Positions 6,504 to 9,564 of a stretch of 9,564 nucleotides of DNA are shown here, piece by piece. Position numbers and translations under genes: made by a program. The notes beneath the pieces were generated by a model that made no database searches, was not told the origin of the DNA, and worked only from the letters and a program-made list of their open reading frames with translations. Every line of letters begins with the position of its first letter. Position 1 is the stretch's first letter. Source of the DNA: Deinococcales bacterium (GTDB lineage: Bacteria > Deinococcota > Deinococci > Deinococcales > Deinococcaceae); NCBI GenBank assembly GCA_014378225.1, contig JACMOA010000147.1, positions 1 to 9,564 of the forward strand. Reading direction: 5' to 3'.

Positions 6504-7022
6504 CTAAGCCTTTGACAATGCCTGATGCTCCCGAATCACCTTCGTCACCATATCCGCGTGTCCATCCACCTTGACCGCGTACCACGCCTTGACCAGCACA
6601 CCCTGCGGGTCAATCACAAAGCTCGAGCGTTTAACCCCTTCAGTCACCTTGCCGTACATATTTTTGCTGCCCCAGGACCCAATCGAGCGCATAAATTGGT
6701 GTCCAGGGTCAGTCAAGAGGGGAAAGTTCAGGCTGTATTTTTCACTGAAATTCCCGTGCGAAGCCGCGTCATCGGCGCTGACGCCCAGAATGACCGCACC
6801 TAAGGTCCTCAGCTCGAGCGCGTCTCTAAAATCACAAGCTTCTTTGGTGCAGCCGGGAGTGTCGTCTTTGGGATAGACATAGAGCACCACGTACTTGCCC
6901 TGGTTCTCCTCGAGCGTATGAACTTTCCCCTCCGCGTCCGATAAGGAAAAAGCAGGAAAGGGCTGTCCGACCTCGAGCTTGATGTCAGGTTGGCTTTCGG
7001 TCTGGGTTTCAGGTTGAGTCAT
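6504..7022 (-). CDS. bcp: Thioredoxin-dependent peroxiredoxin, Bcp/PrxQ type
   Basis: A 172-residue thiol peroxidase that reduces H2O2 and organic hydroperoxides with electrons from thioredoxin. The AhpC/TSA domain carries the peroxidatic motif DDTPGCTKEACDFRD: Cys58 is peroxidatic and Cys63, five residues on, is the resolving cysteine characteristic of atypical 2-Cys PrxQ/Bcp proteins (CTKEAC). Further landmarks are VILGVSADD, FPLLTDP and VKRSSFVIDPQG with Arg132. It has an N-terminal Gln/Glu-rich extension of about 14 residues before the domain. ATG 7022 was chosen over TTG 7037 because TACGCT lies 6 nt upstream of it and overlaps the TTG. It diverges from gpr across palindromic repeat C, a pairing that suggests an oxidative or carbonyl stress theme. 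Confidence 0.96.
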   Translation of the reverse strand: MTQPETQTESQPDIKLEVGQPFPAFSLSDAEGKVHTLEENQGKYVVLYVYPKDDTPGCTKEACDFRDALELRTLGAVILGVSADDAASHGNFSEKYSLNFPLLTDPGHQFMRSIGSWGSKNMYGKVTEGVKRSSFVIDPQGVLVKAWYAVKVDGHADMVTKVIREHQALSKA

Positions 7023-7028
7023 GGAGGT

Positions 7029-7034
7029 AGCGTA
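7029..7034 (-). promoter_or_regulatory. Leaderless-type -10 box of bcp
   Basis: TACGCT on the minus strand, 6 nt before the bcp ATG at 7022. The intervening ACCTCC cannot act as a Shine-Dalgarno. Confidence 0.5.
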
Positions 7035-7080
7035 CAAGTTTTATGTGAAAGAATAATCACCCTCGAGTATTCTAGGGAAA

Positions 7081-7174
7081 CGCCTCCGGCTGTCTTGACG
7101 TGAGCGGCACCTGGCGGGCCAGGTCGCGGGTCATCAGTCGTTAAGTGCCGCTCAAGTCAAGATAGCCGGAGGCG
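7081..7174. repeat. Intergenic palindromic repeat, copy C
   Basis: A 94-bp near-perfect palindromic element in the divergent bcp-gpr interval. Arms at 7081-7110 and 7145-7174 match at 28 of 30 positions, beginning CGCCTCCGGC and ending GCCGGAGGCG. A second small hairpin CCTGG/CCAGG lies inside. The right arm, CTCAAGTCAAGATAGCCGGA, is the copy A sequence CTCAAGACAGCCGGA with a 3-nt insertion, and the outer CGCCTCCGGC is also the outer arm of copy A. Its ends lie about 50 bp from each start codon, so it could separate or influence the two promoters. Confidence 0.8.
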
Positions 7175-7210
7175 CAACGCTGGCCAATGTCAAACCCTCC
7201 TCAAAACCGC

Positions 7211-7216
7211 TACAGT
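7211..7216 (+). promoter_or_regulatory. Leaderless-type -10 box of gpr
   Basis: TACAGT followed by 6 nt (TATCCC) and then ATG at 7223. This favours 7223 over the upstream ATG at 7187 as the start. Confidence 0.5.
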
Positions 7217-7222
7217 TATCCC

Positions 7223-8230
7223 ATGTACTCCGCCTCGAGCAACCGTTACGACACCATGACCTACCGCCGTGCTGGACGCAGTGGTTTAATTCTTCCGGCT
7301 ATTTCGCTGGGCCTGTGGCACAACTTTGGCGGCATTGATTCGCTCGAGAATGGCAGGGCTATGCTGCGCCGCGCTTTTGACCTGGGCATTCATCACTTTG
7401 ATTTGGCCAACAATTACGGACCTCCTCCGGGCAGTGCCGAAGACGCTTTTGGGCAGATTTACCAGCAGGATTTCAAACCCTACCGCGATGAACTCATCCT
7501 CTCGAGCAAAGCGGGATACCGCATGTGGCCCGGTCCTTTTGGCGAGTGGGGCAGCCGCAAAGCCCTGGTCTCGAGCTGTGACCAGAGCCTGAAACGCATG
7601 GGGGTGGACTATGTGGACATCTTTTACAGCCACCGTCCAGACCCCAATACCCCGCTCGAGGAAACGATGGGGGCATTGGATTTCATCGTGCGAAGTGGAC
7701 GCGCTCTTTACGCCGGAATCTCCAGTTATTCACCGGAGCAAACCCGAGAAGCAGCCCGTATTTTGCAGGAACTGGGAACGCCCTGCACCCTCCATCAGCC
7801 GCGTTATTCCATGTTGGACCGCCGCCCGGAGGCAGGTCTGACCGACGCGCTGCGAGAGACTGGGATGGGCAGCATCGTGTTTTCCCCGCTCGAGCAGGGA
7901 GTTCTTTCCGACAAATATTTGAAGGGCATTCCCGAAGACTCGAGGGCGGCGGGTTCGGTGGGTTTCTTGCGCCCCGACAGCATCACTGAGGAAAAGCTGA
8001 AGGTGGTGGGAGCGCTCAATACTATTGCCCTCGAGCGTGGACAAACCCTGGCTCAGATGGCACTGGTATGGGTTTTGAGACTGCCCGAAATCACCTCTGC
8101 ACTCATTGGCTCGAGCCGGGTGAGCCAGATTGAAAACGCAGTCCAGGCCCTCGAGAAACCCAATTTTACGGCTGAAGAACTGGATAGGATTGAAAAAGTG
8201 CTCGAGCAGGCTTTCTTCCAGCCGACTTGA
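7223..8230 (+). CDS. gpr: Aldo/keto reductase, L-glyceraldehyde 3-phosphate reductase type (YghZ/Gpr)
   Basis: A 335-residue cytoplasmic TIM-barrel oxidoreductase very close to E. coli YghZ (Gpr). Shared blocks include SLGLWHNFG, HFDLANNYGPPPGSAE, SSKAGYRMWPGP, QSLKRMGVDYVDIFYSHR, NTPLEET and GISSYSP. The catalytic tetrad is Asp60, Tyr65, Lys96 and His137. E. coli Gpr reduces L-glyceraldehyde 3-phosphate, and also methylglyoxal, with NADPH; the C-terminal SALIGSSRVSQIENAV is the cofactor phosphate-binding region. An ATG at 7187 would add 12 residues, but ATG 7223 gives an N-terminus that matches the E. coli protein in length and has a TACAGT box 6 nt upstream. All six Leu-Glu pairs are written CTCGAG. 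It diverges from bcp and is followed 180 bp later by a second reductase. The precise physiological substrate is inferred from the family. Confidence 0.93.
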   Translation: MYSASSNRYDTMTYRRAGRSGLILPAISLGLWHNFGGIDSLENGRAMLRRAFDLGIHHFDLANNYGPPPGSAEDAFGQIYQQDFKPYRDELILSSKAGYRMWPGPFGEWGSRKALVSSCDQSLKRMGVDYVDIFYSHRPDPNTPLEETMGALDFIVRSGRALYAGISSYSPEQTREAARILQELGTPCTLHQPRYSMLDRRPEAGLTDALRETGMGSIVFSPLEQGVLSDKYLKGIPEDSRAAGSVGFLRPDSITEEKLKVVGALNTIALERGQTLAQMALVWVLRLPEITSALIGSSRVSQIENAVQALEKPNFTAEELDRIEKVLEQAFFQPT

Positions 8231-8379
8231 GGGGGAAAGGACCTTTAAGCGTTTGCCGTTTCTCTAACCGAACTCTCGCTCGAGTGGAAGATTCCAAGGT
8301 TATTTCGTCCCAGACGTTACTCTCCGCACTCCACACTCAGTTTTCTACGAATCCTCAAACTGTGCCTTGCTGCGCTCTT

Positions 8380-8395
8380 CGCCGCTCGAGCGGCG
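8380..8395. promoter_or_regulatory. 16-bp perfect palindrome before the second reductase promoter
   Basis: CGCCGCTCGAGCGGCG reads identically on both strands, is centred on CTCGAG and ends 2 bp before a TAGGCT box. It could be a dimeric repressor site, or simply an extended copy of the over-represented hexamer. Confidence 0.4.
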
Positions 8396-8397
8396 TT

Positions 8398-8403
8398 TAG
8401 GCT
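8398..8403 (+). promoter_or_regulatory. Leaderless-type -10 box of the second aldo/keto reductase
   Basis: TAGGCT then 7 nt then ATG at 8411. An ATG at 8405 is only 1 nt from the box, so it is the less likely start. Confidence 0.45.
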
Positions 8404-8410
8404 TATGTTT

Positions 8411-9355
8411 ATGGAATACAGAAATTTAGGAAATAGTGGCCTGAAGGTCTCAGAAATCAGCCTGGGTGGATGGGTCACGTTTGGCAACAGCGTGCAGGAC
8501 CCGCAGATGGTGCGCGACATCGTGACCAAAGCGTATGACCTGGGCATCAACTTCTTTGACCAGGCCGATGTTTACGCCAAAGGTAAAAGCGAGGAGATGA
8601 TGGGCGCGGTGCTGCGCGAATTTCCGCGTCATTCACTCGTCATCTCGAGTAAGGTATTTAATCCGATTGTTGAGGGACCCAACGGGCGTGGCCTGAGCCG
8701 CAAGCACATGCTCGAGGCCATTGAGGGCAGTCTGAAGCGCCTGGGAACCGATTATCTGGACATCTACTTTGCCCACCGCTACGACTTAGAGACCCCGCTC
8801 GAGGAAACGGTGATGGCTTTTGACCATCTGGTTAGAGCCGGGAAAATCCTGTACTGGGGAACGAGTGAATGGACCCCGGCCCAGATTGCCGAAGCCGCCA
8901 CCTTTGCCAAAAATAACGGTTTGTACCCGCCCATCACCGAACAGCCCCAATACAACATGTTTTACAGCTCGAGGGTGGAGGACACCGTGCTACCCGTCAC
9001 CGAGCGGCATGGTTTGGGACTGGTGGTGTGGAGTCCTCTGGCGATGGGCGCACTGACCGGAAAGTACGATGACGGCCTACCCGCCGGAAGCCGTTTTGGG
9101 GATGGGTTCCAATTTGGTGGGGAGTACGTTTCAGAGGAAAATTTGGCTCGAGTGCGAAACCTCAAATCCATTGCCGAAGATTTGGGCATTACCCGCACTC
9201 AGCTTGCGTTGGCCTGGGTTTTGCGTCAAAAAGGAGTCTCGAGCGCCATTGTGGGGGCTACCAAAGTAGCACAGCTCGAGGAGAGCGCTGGAGCTAGCGG
9301 CATCAAACTCAGCGATGAAGTGCTCGAGAAAATTAAGGGTGTGCTCGAGGGTTGA
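8411..9355 (+). CDS. Aldo/keto reductase, Kv-beta-like group
   Basis: A 314-residue TIM-barrel NADPH-type oxidoreductase. It starts MEYRNLGNSGLKVSEISLGG, typical of potassium-channel beta-subunit-like reductases. The catalytic tetrad is Asp50 (NFFDQADVY), Tyr55, Lys81 (ISSKVF) and His122 (YFAHRYD). The cofactor end SSAIVGATKVAQLEE is intact. It resembles the upstream gpr product in fold and tetrad, but lacks the YGPPPGSAE and WPGP segments and is shorter, so it is a distant paralogue rather than a recent duplicate. The likely role is reduction of aldehydes or ketones, with no substrate evident. A start at 8405 (MFMEY) is possible, but 8411 fits the TAGGCT box. It is convergent with mutL, with 36 bp between stops. 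Confidence 0.93.
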   Translation: MEYRNLGNSGLKVSEISLGGWVTFGNSVQDPQMVRDIVTKAYDLGINFFDQADVYAKGKSEEMMGAVLREFPRHSLVISSKVFNPIVEGPNGRGLSRKHMLEAIEGSLKRLGTDYLDIYFAHRYDLETPLEETVMAFDHLVRAGKILYWGTSEWTPAQIAEAATFAKNNGLYPPITEQPQYNMFYSSRVEDTVLPVTERHGLGLVVWSPLAMGALTGKYDDGLPAGSRFGDGFQFGGEYVSEENLARVRNLKSIAEDLGITRTQLALAWVLRQKGVSSAIVGATKVAQLEESAGASGIKLSDEVLEKIKGVLEG

Positions 9356-9391
9356 GGGTTCGGGATGCGCGACCCCCCTTCGCGCGCACCT

Positions 9392-9564
9392 CTACCGCCC
9401 CTTCACCACATCCCGCCCCCGCGCTAAGTCTCGAGTGCTGCGCCGTCCAAAAGCGTGCGCTAAATCCCTTTCCGAGAGACGTAAAACCGTGGGTCGTCCG
9501 TGCGGACAGCTCCACGGTTGGCGGGTCAGGCGCAACTCCTCGAGCACCTGAACCCCATTCTCGA
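9392..9564 (-). CDS. mutL: DNA mismatch repair protein MutL, C-terminal end (partial)
   Basis: An open frame enters from the right edge on the minus strand and ends at TAG 9392-9394. The 56 visible residues include RQPWSCPHGRPTVLRLSERD followed by LAHAFGRRS. CPHGRPT is the hallmark of the extreme MutL C-terminus, part of the C-terminal dimerisation domain and zinc-binding site in endonuclease-type MutL. A short basic tail (ARGRDVVKGR) follows. The rest of the gene, with the ATPase domain, lies outside the window. MutL couples mismatch recognition by MutS to strand incision or excision. The gene is convergent with the second aldo/keto reductase. It contains CTCGAG sites like its neighbours. 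The identification rests on one motif, but a very specific one. Confidence 0.85.
   Translation of the reverse strand, partial: ENGVQVLEELRLTRQPWSCPHGRPTVLRLSERDLAHAFGRRSTRDLARGRDVVKGR

Noticed and set aside
8231..8397. Search for an RNA gene or terminator between the two reductases
   Set aside because: Only a short AAAGGACCTTT symmetry near the gpr stop and the CTCGAG palindrome were found. There is no T tract, tRNA fold or riboswitch-like motif.
9356..9391. Possible bidirectional terminator between the second reductase and mutL
   Set aside because: The 36-bp gap is GC-rich with weak, short complementarity and no T or A runs.

Overview
The window is ordinary bacterial chromosome of moderate GC, dense with genes and carrying no rRNA, tRNA, CRISPR array or transposase gene that I can see. 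The best guess for the host is a member of Deinococcota (Deinococcus-like). This rests on the style of the MutL tail at the right edge, on start codons placed 6-8 nt after a TANNNT box (the leaderless arrangement known from Deinococcus), and on short palindromic repeats between genes. The assignment is inference, not proof.

Layout, left to right. (1) A MocR/PdxR-type regulator (+), cut by the left edge. (2) A lipoprotein of the permuted NlpC/P60 (YiiX-like) type (-), convergent with it. (3) A 129-bp MITE-like element with TA at both ends. (4) A two-gene unit on the minus strand: a TRIC/UPF0126 membrane protein and a small unknown protein, overlapping by GTGA. (5) A 134-bp palindromic repeat. 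(6) An RluD-type pseudouridine synthase (-). (7) A divergent Ser/Thr kinase (+) with a degenerate glycine loop. (8) rpiA (-), convergent with the kinase. (9) A second palindromic repeat, then a Bcp/PrxQ peroxiredoxin (-). (10) A third palindromic repeat in the divergent interval to a gpr (YghZ)-type aldo/keto reductase (+). (11) A second, different aldo/keto reductase (+). (12) The last 56 codons of mutL (-), entering from the right edge. No gene-free stretch exceeds 300 bases; the gaps of 180-263 bases hold the repeats and promoters listed.

Functionally this is a mix of housekeeping (pseudouridylation, pentose phosphate pathway, mismatch repair) and stress or detoxification genes (peroxiredoxin and two NADPH-type reductases). 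Most genes seem to be transcribed singly from their own leaderless promoters; the only clear operon is the TRIC gene with the small protein.

The most striking feature is not a gene. The hexamer CTCGAG occurs about 81 times by hand count, roughly once per 118 bp, where about 2-3 would be expected by chance. It sits in all reading frames and between genes, and it dictates the codons used for Leu-Glu pairs. This resembles the HIP1 phenomenon of cyanobacteria, but with a different palindrome. A second DNA-level system is the family of three intergenic palindromic repeats that share a GCTCAAGAC core.
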